Below are positions 17,856 to 26,640 of a stretch of DNA of 64,000 nucleotides, piece by piece. The first letter of the stretch is position 1, and each line of letters opens with the position of its first letter. The notes under the pieces were generated by a model, which saw only the letters and a program-made list of their open reading frames with translations, was not told where the DNA came from and ran no database searches. Source of the stretch: JAGPUQ01 sp036677085 (GTDB taxonomy: Bacteria; Pseudomonadota; Gammaproteobacteria; Pseudomonadales; Porticoccaceae); NCBI GenBank assembly GCA_036677085.1, contig JAKFFI010000077.1, forward strand, positions 45,186-109,185. Direction: 5' to 3'. The translations under genes were made by a program, and so were the position numbers.

Positions 17856-19070
17856 TCAGTGCGCGGCGCTGACCAGCACCCCGCCTTGCTCCAGTTCCGC
17901 CACCTGCGCGGCCCCATAACCGAGCAGGCCGGTGAGAATTTCGGCGTTGTGCTCGCCGAGCAGCGGCGCCTGTAGCGGCGGCAGCTCGGGGTGGTTGGAA
18001 AACCGCAACGGCATGCCGGGGATATCGAACTCCCCCAGCATCCGGTCGGACACCGTGCGCACCGTGCCGCGCGCACGGTGATGGGGATGCGCAACCGCCT
18101 GGGCCACGGTGAGGATGGGCGCCACCGGCACCCGCACCGCCTGCAGCGCCGCGATGGCAGCGGCATCGGTGGGGAAACCCTGCAACCAGCCTTCGATGAG
18201 CGCGATCAGTTCTTTCTGGTTCGCCACCCGCAGCTCGTTGGTCTTGAAGCGTGCGTCCGTGATCAGATCCTCGCGGCCCATGGCCTTGCACAGTACCGGC
18301 CACTGGTGCAGCAGTGCCAGAATCATGATGTAGCCTTCGGGACCGCGAAAAATACCGGTCGGGGCCACCGCGTAATGGTGCGACCCGGCGCGGCGCGGCA
18401 CCACGGCGCCGCCACTCGCTGAATAGGCCTGCACATTCACCTCGTGATGATGGAAATAGCAGTCCAGCAGCGAGATATCCAGGTGCTGACCCACGCCGGT
18501 GCGATGCACATCCAGCAACGCAAAGCCGAGCGCACAGGCAGCATGGACGCCGGTGGTGACATCACCGATGGCCAACATCGGCAGACTGGGCGGCCGGTCC
18601 GGCTCGCCGATCACCGAGGTCACGCCGGCATAGGCCTGGGCGATGTAGTCGAAACCGGACAGATGGCTGAGCGGCCCGGTCTGGCCGAAGGCCGAAATCG
18701 AACACATCACCAGCCTGGGATTCAGCTCGCGCACCACCTCCCAGCCAAAGCCCAGACGCTCGATAACGCCGGGCGCATAGTTCTCGATCAGCACATCGCA
18801 CTGCTGGATGAGGTCGCGGATCACCTGTTTGCTGCGCGCGTCCTTGAGATCAAGGCAGAGGCTTTTCTTGCCGCGATTCTGCTGCACGTAATAGGCACTG
18901 CGCTTGTTCTTGCGGTACGGAAACGCGCGGCTGGGATCGCCGAACGGTGCCATTTCCACCTTGATGATCTCGGCGCCCATCTCCGCCATCAGACGCGTAG
19001 CGCTGGGGCCGGCCAGATACTGGGTGAAATCGATGATGCGGTATCCGGCCAGAATCGGTTTGGACGCCAT
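17856..19070 (-). CDS. Family III CoA-transferase, array member 2
   Basis: 404-aa CaiB/BaiF CoA-transferase paralogue with IDFTQYLAGP, QQNRGKKSLCLD, CSISAFGQTGPLSHL and catalytic D170 in AIGDVTTG. The start at 19070 follows a purine-rich AGGGCAGGGG; the frame is open 33 codons further but that part does not resemble the family. The histidine-bearing HHHEVNVQAYSAS and SHHYAVAPTGIF blocks are as in its neighbours. It sits 55 bp downstream of the first array gene. Substrate unknown. Confidence 0.93.
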   Translation of the reverse strand: MASKPILAGYRIIDFTQYLAGPSATRLMAEMGAEIIKVEMAPFGDPSRAFPYRKNKRSAYYVQQNRGKKSLCLDLKDARSKQVIRDLIQQCDVLIENYAPGVIERLGFGWEVVRELNPRLVMCSISAFGQTGPLSHLSGFDYIAQAYAGVTSVIGEPDRPPSLPMLAIGDVTTGVHAACALGFALLDVHRTGVGQHLDISLLDCYFHHHEVNVQAYSASGGAVVPRRAGSHHYAVAPTGIFRGPEGYIMILALLHQWPVLCKAMGREDLITDARFKTNELRVANQKELIALIEGWLQGFPTDAAAIAALQAVRVPVAPILTVAQAVAHPHHRARGTVRTVSDRMLGEFDIPGMPLRFSNHPELPPLQAPLLGEHNAEILTGLLGYGAAQVAELEQGGVLVSAAH

Positions 19071-19125
19071 GCCCCTGCCCTCGTTGCGATCGGTTGTAAG
19101 TGTGGCTCGGGTTCCGATGCCGCCC

Positions 19126-20352
19126 TCAGGCGGACGCGGCGGGCACCGGTTCGCTGGCCAGCACACCACCCGCAGCGAGCGCGGCGATATCGCTGTCCGA
19201 ATAACCGAGCGTCTTCAGCACCTCAGCATTGTGTTCGCCCAGGAACGACGCTTGCAGCTCGAGGAATTCCGGGTACGCCGAGAACCGCAGTGGCACGCCG
19301 GGAATCTTCAGCTTGCCGAAGGCGCGGTCGGTGATCGTACGAACGGTCTGCCGCTCATTGTGGTGCGGGTGCGCCATCGCCTCCGGCACGCTCAGCACCG
19401 GCGCCACCGGCACATGGTTCTCTTCCAGGATGCGCACCGCCTCCTCATCGCTGGGAGTGGCGTGCAGCCAGGCTTCGATGGCATCGATCAGCACCTGTTT
19501 GTGCTTGACCCGCCCGGCGTTGTCGGCAAAACGCGGATCGGTCTTGAAGCTCTCGCAGCCGATCACTTTCAGCAGATTCTCCCATTGCGCGCCGATGGCG
19601 ATGATCACCAGCCACTTCTCCTTGCCCTTGAACATGCCCAGCGGCGCCACCGCGAAGTGGTGCGCGCCCGAGCGGTGCGGGACAAGCTGGCCGTTGCTGC
19701 CGTCATAGCCCTGGACATTGATCTCATGGCAGTGGAACAGGCAGTCGAGCAGCGCGATATCCAGGTGCTGGCCGCCACCGCCCTTCTCGCGATGGAACAG
19801 CGCCGCCGTGATGGCACCGTAGGCATGGGCACCGGTGGACACGTCACCCATGCCGAGGCCCGGGAAATAGGGCGAGCCGTTCTCCTCGCCGATCATGTCG
19901 ATCACCCCGGCGTAGGCCTGGGCGATATAGTCGAAGCCGGGCCGGTTCGACAACGGCCCGGTCTGACCGAAGGCCGAAATTGAGCACATGATGAGTTTCG
20001 GATTGATCGCGCTCAGCGTCGCGTAGTCTATGTTGAGGCGTTTCATGACGCCCGGCGTGAAGTTCTCCACCACCACATCCACGTCCTTCACCAGTTTGTG
20101 GATCACCTCCTGGGCACGCGGGTCGCGCAGGTTCAGGCAGACCGACTTCTTGCCGCGGTTCTGCTGGATGTAATAGCCGCTGCGGCCATCCTTGAGCGCT
20201 GGCATGAAGCGCACCATGTCACCCGCCGGGGCCGCCTCCACCTTGATCACATCGGCCCCCGTCTCCGCCATCAGCCGGGTACAGGTCGGCCCCGCCAGCA
20301 CATGGGTGAAATCCAGGACGCGAACCCCTTCAAGAACATGCTTTCTGCTCAT
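19126..20352 (-). CDS. Family III CoA-transferase, array member 1 (first in operon)
   Basis: 408-aa CaiB/BaiF CoA-transferase, the promoter-proximal member of the leftward array. It has LDFTHVLAGP, QQNRGKKSVCLN (Asn in place of the usual Asp), CSISAFGQTGPLSNRPGFDY, and catalytic D170 in GMGDVSTG. FHCHEINVQGYDGS replaces the YSAS form of the other copies, so it is the most divergent of the four. GGGGG lies about five bases before the ATG. The 350 bp upstream hold no gene and should contain the array promoter. Confidence 0.93.
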   Translation of the reverse strand: MSRKHVLEGVRVLDFTHVLAGPTCTRLMAETGADVIKVEAAPAGDMVRFMPALKDGRSGYYIQQNRGKKSVCLNLRDPRAQEVIHKLVKDVDVVVENFTPGVMKRLNIDYATLSAINPKLIMCSISAFGQTGPLSNRPGFDYIAQAYAGVIDMIGEENGSPYFPGLGMGDVSTGAHAYGAITAALFHREKGGGGQHLDIALLDCLFHCHEINVQGYDGSNGQLVPHRSGAHHFAVAPLGMFKGKEKWLVIIAIGAQWENLLKVIGCESFKTDPRFADNAGRVKHKQVLIDAIEAWLHATPSDEEAVRILEENHVPVAPVLSVPEAMAHPHHNERQTVRTITDRAFGKLKIPGVPLRFSAYPEFLELQASFLGEHNAEVLKTLGYSDSDIAALAAGGVLASEPVPAASA

Positions 20353-20705
20353 TATTGCCCCCGTGAATGCCGCCGGCGACAGGTGCCGCCACGGATACGA
20401 TCTATTGGAATGGTGGGAAATCAGGTCCGGGGCATGCTAAGGCTAACGGGCGCAAACGGCAATTAGGTTTGCAGACCGCCCGCGCCGGGATGATTGGCGC
20501 ACGGTTCCTCTCCCGTACTGACCCGTACCGCGCGGTATGGGGTGAAGTTTTTCGACAAGCGGTCAGGCTACCAATGAGCGGGCGGCGTGAAGAACGCTCG
20601 TGCGTGCCCGCCTGGCGACGCTGGTCCGTGCCGCCGCGTCGAAACACCGCTCCGGCTGCCCGCGCCCATGCCAGGTAGCATCAACCACAACGCCGCTGGA
20701 TCGCC
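20353..20705. other. Intergenic region upstream of the CoA-transferase array
   Basis: These 353 bp lie between the DUF2237 stop and the first CoA-transferase start, both on the minus strand. Short open frames here have no recognisable protein character. No palindrome, terminator or RNA gene was recognised. It is the expected place for the array promoter. Confidence 0.5.
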
Positions 20706-21083
20706 TCAGGACAAATCCACTGCGTACTGTTTCAGCGTCGCCATGTCCACCATGGCGAGGGTCTCCTCGTGGGTGGCGCGCAGCCGCACCCGGGGCGCGC
20801 AGCCGGCGCGGTAGGCTTCGATCCAGCGCGCCGCGCACAGGCACCAGCGGTCGCCGGGCTTGAGCCCCGGAAATTCGAAATCCGGCATCGGGGTGGAGAG
20901 ATCGTTGCCGCGACCGCGGGAAAATTCGAGAAACTCCGCAGTGGCTTCGATGCACACGGTGTGGATGCCGGTGTCGTCATGGCCGGTATTGCAGCAACCG
21001 TCGCGGTAGAAGCCGGTGATCGGGTTGGTGCTACAGGTTTCCAGGGGTTCGCCAAAGACATTGCGGGATTCGAACTGGGTCAT
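20706..21083 (-). CDS. DUF2237 family protein
   Basis: 125-aa protein of the widespread DUF2237 family, function unknown. Characteristic features are the N-terminal NVFGEPLETCS, the RDGCCNTGHDDTGIHTVC cysteine-rich block, and GNDLSTPMPDFEFPGLKPGDRWCLCAARW. It is followed by a C-terminal ATHEETLAMVDMATLKQYA. The cysteines and histidines suggest a metal or redox site, but none is established. It lies 118 bp downstream of the ABC exporter operon on the same strand. Confidence 0.9.
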   Translation of the reverse strand: MTQFESRNVFGEPLETCSTNPITGFYRDGCCNTGHDDTGIHTVCIEATAEFLEFSRGRGNDLSTPMPDFEFPGLKPGDRWCLCAARWIEAYRAGCAPRVRLRATHEETLAMVDMATLKQYAVDLS

Positions 21084-21201
21084 CGCGGGGAGTTGTCCTG
21101 ATGGGTACGGAGTGGGTCGGGCCGGCGCCAGTGTAACGCGCTGTGGGCGGTTCGGTTCGCTTCAGTTCCGGTCGGGACGGATCAGGTCGGATCAGGACAG
21201 G

Positions 21202-21882
21202 TCAGCCGTCGCTTTCGACCCGACCATCGACGATGCGAATGACGCGGTCACCGGCGCGGGCGAATTCGGGATCATGGGTGACCGCCACCACGGCGCGCTG
21301 CCCACCGTGGGCGATGCCGCTGAGAATCTCGCGCACCCTGGCGCTGGCCGCGGAATCCAGATTGCCGGTGGGTTCGTCGGCCAGGATCACCAGAGGCTCA
21401 TTGGCCAGCGCGCGGGCGATGGCGACGCGCTGGCGCTGGCCGCCGGAGAGCTGGTCCGGTCGCTTGTGCAACTGATCGCCGAGTCCCAGGTCCACCAGCA
21501 ACTGTTCGGCCCGCGCGCGCTGTGCGGCGGGCGCGAGCTGGGCGAGGCGCGCCATGGGCAGGATCACGTTATCGAGCACCGTAAACTCCACCAGCAGGAA
21601 ATGGAACTGGAACACGAAGCCGAGCTTGGCCAGCCGCACAGTGGCGAGCCGGTCGTCTTCGAAGCGGGAGGTATCGACGCCGTCGAGCCAGATCCGCCCA
21701 GCGCTGGGCACATCGAGCAGACCGAGCAGGTACAGCAGCGAGGATTTTCCGGAGCCGGAGGGTCCCTGGATGCTCACGAATTCGCCACGGCGGATCGACA
21801 GGTTCACGTCCCGCACCAGGGTGACAGGCACCGGCCCCGGCAGCACCCGGGTCACGCCCTCCGCACGCAGCACTTCGCTCAC
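21202..21882 (-). CDS. ABC exporter ATP-binding protein, MacB/LolD type
   Basis: 226-aa ATPase of the LolD/MacB family. Walker A is GPSGSGKS (K46), the Q-loop region is FVFQFHFLLVEFTVLDNV, the signature LSGGQRQRVAIARAL, and Walker B VILADEP followed by TGNLDS. A GTG start at 21882 forms a GTGA overlap with the permease stop, so the two are translationally coupled. The FtsX-type permease and HlyD-like adaptor upstream indicate a tripartite or lipoprotein-type exporter. Substrate unknown. Confidence 0.92.
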   Translation of the reverse strand: MSEVLRAEGVTRVLPGPVPVTLVRDVNLSIRRGEFVSIQGPSGSGKSSLLYLLGLLDVPSAGRIWLDGVDTSRFEDDRLATVRLAKLGFVFQFHFLLVEFTVLDNVILPMARLAQLAPAAQRARAEQLLVDLGLGDQLHKRPDQLSGGQRQRVAIARALANEPLVILADEPTGNLDSAASARVREILSGIAHGGQRAVVAVTHDPEFARAGDRVIRIVDGRVESDG

Positions 21883-23066
21883 GCCATGCCACCCCGCAGT
21901 ATCTCGACGGGATACACGGCGCCCGCCTTGCGCGCCGGCAGGTACGCGGCGGCGGTGGCCGAGAGCAGCGCAAAGCCGGCCGCGATCAGCACCTGATCCA
22001 GACCCCAGTAGATCGGCAGATTCACGCTCTGGCTCATGCCGGGTGGGCGGATTTCGATGGCTGCCAGCGCCGCCATCAGGCCGAGTCCGGCGACCGAGCC
22101 GACCAGACTGCCGAGCGCGCCGATCACCAGGCCCTGGGCGAGGAAGATGCGGCGCACATCGCGGGCCTGAAAACCCATGGACTTGAGGATGGCGATGTCG
22201 CGGCGCTTCTCCAGCACCACGGTGGAAATCACGTTGAAAATGCCGAACGAGGCGACCACCAGAATCGCGCTTACCACGGTGTACATGATGATATTGCGCA
22301 CGAACAGGACCGACAGGATGTTTTCCGACGCTTCCTGCCACGATTGCGCGCGGTAGCCGATGCGGGCCTCGATGGCGGCCGCCATCTCCCGCGCCCGATA
22401 GGGGTCGTCGAGTTTCAGGATCAGGCGATTGGCCCGGTCCGGGCGTCCCAGCAGCACCTGGGCGCGCTTGAGCAGCACATAGGCCTGGCCTTCGTCGATG
22501 GAGGTAGTGCCCGTGTCGAACAGACCGACGATCTTCAGGGTGCGCACCAGGCCCGCCGGGGACGACAGGGTCAGGTTGTCGCCCATGTCGAGAAACAGCT
22601 TCTCCGCCAGCTTGCGGCCGATGATGATGCCGTTGGGATTCGCGCCGAGCGCCGCCAGCGAGCCCGCCACCATCTTGTCCTCGATATCACTCACATTCGC
22701 CATCAGGCGTGGCACCACGCCGTTCATGGTGACGCCGCGCTCCTTGCCGGCCGAGGTGATGATGGCCTGGCCGGTCAGTACCGGCGCCACCCGCAACCCG
22801 GGCAGTTCGGTGATCGCCGCCAGTTTCTGCTTGTAGCCGCGGATGCCGCGGGTCTCGGTGCGCGCCTTGAGGCCCATCAGGGTCAGGGCGGCATCGGGGT
22901 ACGCGAGTCGGGCCGGTTGCGGCGACGGTGCGCGGTACTCGTCGCTCACCGTGATGTGGGGCGCGTTGTCGATCATGCGCTGGATGAAATCCGCTTCCGA
23001 GCCACGCATCAGCGCGCTGATGGCGAGGAAGAAGGCGACCCCGAGCACGATACCGAGCATCGACAT
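21879..23066 (-). CDS. ABC transporter permease, FtsX/MacB type
   Basis: Permease with one N-terminal membrane segment (LGIVLGVAFFLAISAL), a large periplasmic MacB-PCD-like domain, and three C-terminal membrane helices; 395 aa from the first ATG. That ATG (23066) sits too far in: MacB permeases normally begin with an amphipathic stretch, and in-frame LGLRIALTQLASRKRQAL precedes it. No ATG, GTG or TTG is available there, but GGAGG at 23139-23143 stands six to nine bases before CTG 23132 and ATT 23129. The true start is therefore probably a non-standard codon overlapping the adaptor stop. Confidence 0.9.
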   Translation of the reverse strand: MSMLGIVLGVAFFLAISALMRGSEADFIQRMIDNAPHITVSDEYRAPSPQPARLAYPDAALTLMGLKARTETRGIRGYKQKLAAITELPGLRVAPVLTGQAIITSAGKERGVTMNGVVPRLMANVSDIEDKMVAGSLAALGANPNGIIIGRKLAEKLFLDMGDNLTLSSPAGLVRTLKIVGLFDTGTTSIDEGQAYVLLKRAQVLLGRPDRANRLILKLDDPYRAREMAAAIEARIGYRAQSWQEASENILSVLFVRNIIMYTVVSAILVVASFGIFNVISTVVLEKRRDIAILKSMGFQARDVRRIFLAQGLVIGALGSLVGSVAGLGLMAALAAIEIRPPGMSQSVNLPIYWGLDQVLIAAGFALLSATAAAYLPARKAGAVYPVEILRGGMA

Positions 23067-23128
23067 CAGCGCCTGCCGTTTGCGACTGGCGAGCTGGGTC
23101 AGGGCGATGCGCAGGCCGAGCGGCAGAA

Positions 23129-24199
23129 TCAGGGCTTGCCTCCGGATGGGACGCTTGCGCGGCGTCCCGGGCGCAGGCCGGCGCTGAAGTGACTGACGAC
23201 TGGATCATCAGCGGCGAGACCGGCGCGGATTTCCACCAGACCGTCGCGGCCGGCACCCAGGGTCACAGCCTGTTCCGCCAGGCGGCCATCGCGTATCACC
23301 CACAGTTTGTCGCCGGCGATGGCGGTGGCGGGCACCAACAGCGCGTCGGCGCGCTCGGCCACGATGATGTTGCAGTCGGCGGTCATGCCCACCCGCAGCG
23401 GCGTGTCGGCCGGCAGCGCGATACGCACGCGGAAGCTGCGCGCCACCGAATCGCCCTTGGGGGTTATCTCGCTGACGCTGCCTTCGAACACGCGGCCCGG
23501 AAAAGCATCCGCCGCGATCAGCACCCGCTGGCCCGGTTGCACAGACGGGATGTCCTCCTCGTCGATCTCGGCGCTCACGCGCAGGCCGCCGCAGCAGGAA
23601 AACCAGAACAGGGTGTCGCCGGGACGCAGCAACTGGCCGATCTCGCCATCGCGCCGCAGGATGACGCCGTCGTCCGGGGCGCGCAGCGTCATGTCCGCGA
23701 GCTGTTCGCGCACCCGATCCCGCGCCGCGCTGGCGGTAGCGAGCTCGTTGCGTGCGCGGTCGAGGTCGGATGCGGCCGCGAGTCGGCGCCGGGCCAGTTC
23801 TTCGATACGACGAAATTCCGCCTCGCCGAACTGCACGCGCGATTCCCATTCCGCCACGGCGGCGGCGAGATCGCGACTGTCGAGCCGCGCCAGCACCCCG
23901 CCCTTGCGCACGGCATCGCCTTCGTCGACCGCGAGCTCCTGCAAGCGCCCGCTCACCTTGGGGCCGATGGCCACCATCACCTCGGGCTCCACGATCCCGG
24001 AGCCGTACACGGCTTCCACCGCGGGGCCGCGGCTGGGCACGGCAGCGGTCACCGTCACTGGCCCAAGGAAATACCAGGCGACCGCGGCGGCGGTGGCGAG
24101 CAGCACCAGGGCGATGAGTACAGAGGCCAGCGCACCCCCACGCTGGGCACTTGCGCCGGACCGCGCCGGGTTCAACACCGACGCAGGATTTCCTGCCAT
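23129..24199 (-). CDS. HlyD/MacA-like periplasmic adaptor
   Basis: 356-aa membrane fusion protein. An N-terminal anchor helix (ASVLIALVLLATAAAVAWYF) is followed by a lipoyl half-motif (GSGIVEPEVMVAIGPKVSG), a coiled-coil hairpin rich in Ala, Glu and Arg around residues 100-165, and beta-barrel segments ending near VRIALPADTPLRVGM. It would link the inner-membrane ABC permease to the periplasm or an outer-membrane channel. The ATG at 24199 overlaps the CoA-hydrolase gene by 28 bp; a GTG at 24178, after AGGA, is an alternative with a 7-base overlap. Confidence 0.9.
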   Translation of the reverse strand: MAGNPASVLNPARSGASAQRGGALASVLIALVLLATAAAVAWYFLGPVTVTAAVPSRGPAVEAVYGSGIVEPEVMVAIGPKVSGRLQELAVDEGDAVRKGGVLARLDSRDLAAAVAEWESRVQFGEAEFRRIEELARRRLAAASDLDRARNELATASAARDRVREQLADMTLRAPDDGVILRRDGEIGQLLRPGDTLFWFSCCGGLRVSAEIDEEDIPSVQPGQRVLIAADAFPGRVFEGSVSEITPKGDSVARSFRVRIALPADTPLRVGMTADCNIIVAERADALLVPATAIAGDKLWVIRDGRLAEQAVTLGAGRDGLVEIRAGLAADDPVVSHFSAGLRPGRRASVPSGGKP

Positions 24200-25452
24200 T
24201 GCGCGGTCAGTTCGGTACGAAAATTCGGATGGGCGATGCCGATCAGTGCCTCCGCGCGCCGTTCGAGGGACTGATTGGACAGCCGCGCGACGCCCTGCTC
24301 GGTGACCACATAATCGACGTCGGCGCGCAGCGCGGTCAGCGGGCCGCTCAACAGCGGCTTGATCTTCGACAGGCTGCCGCCCTTGGCGGTCGAGTGCAGC
24401 GCGATGATGCTGCGCCCGCCGCGCGAGGCCCGCGCGCCGCGCAGGAAATCCACCAGGCCACCGCCCCCGCCCACCTGGCGACCGTCCAGGGTCTCGCTGT
24501 TGAGCTGGCCGAACAGGTCGATTTCCAGCGTGGTGTTGATGGCCACCAACTGGTTGATCGAGGCCAGCACTCCGGCGTCGTGGGTATAGGTGACCGGACG
24601 CAGCGCGAGCCCGGCATGGCCCGCGCACCAGCGGTAGAAGTTCTGACTGCCCGCCGCGATGCCGGTGACCAGCTTGCCGGTGTCGATGTTCTTGCGGCGG
24701 CCGTTCACCACGCCCGCTTCCACCAGGGGCATAAAGGCTTCGGTCAACAGCCCGGTATGCACACCCAGATCCTGCTTGCCACCGAGCCGTTGCAGGATCG
24801 ACACCGGCAACGCGCCGATGCCCAGTTGCAGGCAGTCGCCGTCCTCGACCAGATCGGCGATATGGTCCGCCACGATGGCGTCGGCATCGGCCGCCTTGCC
24901 GCCGATGCGGTATTCCAGCAGCGGGCGATCCGTCGTCACCGCGAAGTCGATGTCGGCGAGTGGAATGCGCGGCGCATCGGCGATGTCGGGCACGGCGGCG
25001 TTGATCTCGGCAATCACCAGGCGCGCCTTCGCCAGCATGGCCAGCGAATAGTCGGTGTGCAGGCCCAGACTGCACCCGCCGTCGGCACCCGGCGGCGCCA
25101 CCATGATGAGCGCGACATCGACGCCGTAGAAATCCTCCAGGGCGCGGTAGCGCGCGGAATGAAACGCCGGCACCCAGTCGAGCCGGCCGGCGGCGTGCAG
25201 GCGCCGGTAGCCGCCGAGAAAGAATCCGGTGTTGAGGATCGCGGCGCTGGAAATGCGGTCGGGATCGAGTTCCGTCATGCCCGGTACCGAGCAATCCATC
25301 ACCGTCAACGGCAGGTCGAGTCGTGCCTGCGCCAGGATGTCGAGCACCGCGTCCGGCTGTCCGCAGCCGCCGGCAACGAAGACCGTATCACGGGAATGGA
25401 AATGGTCGCGTACGGCAGCGGGAGTGAGTTGTGGCGGGTGGGCGGTAGTCAC
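24172..25452 (-). CDS. Acetyl-CoA hydrolase/transferase family protein (class I CoA-transferase)
   Basis: 426-aa member of the family containing 4-hydroxybutyrate and propionyl/acetyl-CoA transferases. The second half has VLASINQLVAINTTLEIDLFGQLNSE, the region that holds the catalytic Glu in this family. The glycine-rich DGRQVGGGGGLVDF follows, then the C-terminal DYVVTEQGVARL. A GTG at 25452 with CGGAG upstream is chosen as start; the frame is open 92 codons further but that part is not family-like. Its 3' end overlaps the adaptor gene of a MacAB-like exporter, an unusual partnership. A paralogue lies at 32943-34205. Confidence 0.88.
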   Translation of the reverse strand: MTTAHPPQLTPAAVRDHFHSRDTVFVAGGCGQPDAVLDILAQARLDLPLTVMDCSVPGMTELDPDRISSAAILNTGFFLGGYRRLHAAGRLDWVPAFHSARYRALEDFYGVDVALIMVAPPGADGGCSLGLHTDYSLAMLAKARLVIAEINAAVPDIADAPRIPLADIDFAVTTDRPLLEYRIGGKAADADAIVADHIADLVEDGDCLQLGIGALPVSILQRLGGKQDLGVHTGLLTEAFMPLVEAGVVNGRRKNIDTGKLVTGIAAGSQNFYRWCAGHAGLALRPVTYTHDAGVLASINQLVAINTTLEIDLFGQLNSETLDGRQVGGGGGLVDFLRGARASRGGRSIIALHSTAKGGSLSKIKPLLSGPLTALRADVDYVVTEQGVARLSNQSLERRAEALIGIAHPNFRTELTAQWQEILRRC

Positions 25453-25714
25453 GATTACGGGCTCCGGCGGACTGAGGTGTGGCGGGCAATCTAGCACAGG
25501 GGCGCAGTGTTGAAACGCGCGGTGACGTGCTTGCAATGGGCGCGGGAGCGGCACCGCATTGCCCCGCAAAACCAGACCCGGCGTATCCGGGCGCCGACAC
25601 GACGAGAGAAAATGTGAAGAAGCCGCGTCCGCAGTACCCGGCTGGCCACGGGTAGCACCGGAACCAAAACCAATCACCGCAACTGGACCGCAGTCCTTAC
25701 CGGGTCTTGCTACG

Positions 25715-25737
25715 AAAAAGGCCGGCAAATGCCGGCC
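25715..25737 (-). terminator. Rho-independent terminator of the lipoprotein gene
   Basis: GGCCGGC (25720-25726) and GCCGGCC (25731-25737) pair around AAAT. The plus strand has five A just before, giving a U5 tail on the minus transcript. It starts 20 bp past the lipoprotein stop at 25757. Confidence 0.88.
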
Positions 25738-25756
25738 CTTTCAATCCTCGCATCAA

Positions 25757-26227
25757 TCACTGATCGACGGTGACGCGGCTGTTGCCGCTCAGGATATTGA
25801 TCCGCACGCGGTCCCCGACACGGAACACTTCACCTTCGCTGACCTCCTGCACATAGGCGCGGGTCAGACCCCCATCTTCCTTGACCGTGATCTCCACCGC
25901 CTGCGTCCGCGTAAAACCCTCTTCCGTTGCCGCGCCGATCAAGCCGCCCGCCACTGCGCCGATCACTGCGGCAACCATGCTGCCCCTGCCGCCGCCGACG
26001 CTGCTGCCGGCAATCCCGCCCACCACTGCACCCGTACCCGCGCCGATGGGGGTTTTGGTGCCTTCCAGTCGCACCGGGCGCAATGATTCGATAGTGCCTT
26101 TGCGCACGATCTGCGGAGTGCGCGCGTCTTCACGGGAATACACGTCCCCTTTCAGGCTGGACGCACAACCGCCGAGCGTCAACGCAGCGCCTACAACCAG
26201 TACCGCAACCAGAATGTTTTTGAACAT
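25757..26227 (-). CDS. Glycine-zipper outer-membrane lipoprotein (SlyB/Pcp-like)
   Basis: 156-aa lipoprotein. The signal peptide MFKNILVAVLVVGAALTLGGC ends in a lipobox with Cys, and residues about 62-100 form a glycine-zipper 2TM segment (GAGTGAVVGGIAGSSVGGG, then VIGAVAGGLIGAA). This layout is that of SlyB/Pcp-type outer-membrane lipoproteins. The ATG at 26227 is chosen because GAGG stands seven bases before it; a TTG two codons upstream is less likely. It is monocistronic with its own terminator. Confidence 0.9.
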   Translation of the reverse strand: MFKNILVAVLVVGAALTLGGCASSLKGDVYSREDARTPQIVRKGTIESLRPVRLEGTKTPIGAGTGAVVGGIAGSSVGGGRGSMVAAVIGAVAGGLIGAATEEGFTRTQAVEITVKEDGGLTRAYVQEVSEGEVFRVGDRVRINILSGNSRVTVDQ

Positions 26228-26640
26228 GGACAATCCTCAATGAAGAGCAATTCTGCGGGAATCATCAAACCCTGCTGGATGTTCCGATGCCCGCCCGGCA
26301 ACGGAACCGCGGATGGACACCGAATGGCGCTTCGACCCTCCAACCCCACAAAAAGTTGCGCAATGGGTTCGGTGGTGCCGGGGAACCAGGATGACGCCGG
26401 GAAGCAGTAATCACGGGGGCGCTGGACGTTTTCCCCCTATTTCCGCTGTTTCGATCCGTGTGCGTCGGCGGGATCTACCGCGCTCCAGAAATGGCCGCAC
26501 ATTGAACCGTGACAACTGCCATCGCGCAAGCACCCAGGTCAGGTGGGATTGGACTCCCAATCAGCCTGCTACTCAAATCCACGGGGACGTCGCTACAATA
26601 CGAAAGCCGACCCCGTTCCTTCATTCAAGGAAGCTGTCTT
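26228..26640. other. Intergenic region before the first BVMO
   Basis: These 413 bp separate the divergent lipoprotein and BVMO genes. A TACAAT -10-like hexamer lies at 26594-26599 and AAGGAAG at 26627-26633, seven bases before the BVMO ATG. The BVMO frame remains open back to a GTG at 26509, but that part shows no protein character. No operator or RNA gene was recognised. Confidence 0.5.

Noticed and set aside
15238..19983. Long plus-strand frames opposite the CoA-transferase array
   Set aside because: They recur opposite each paralogue with the same unnatural composition, as expected for shadows of four similar genes.
21170..21205. Short GGATCAGGTC/GGATCAGGAC repeats before the ABC ATPase stop
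   Set aside because: Too short and imperfect, partly inside coding sequence.
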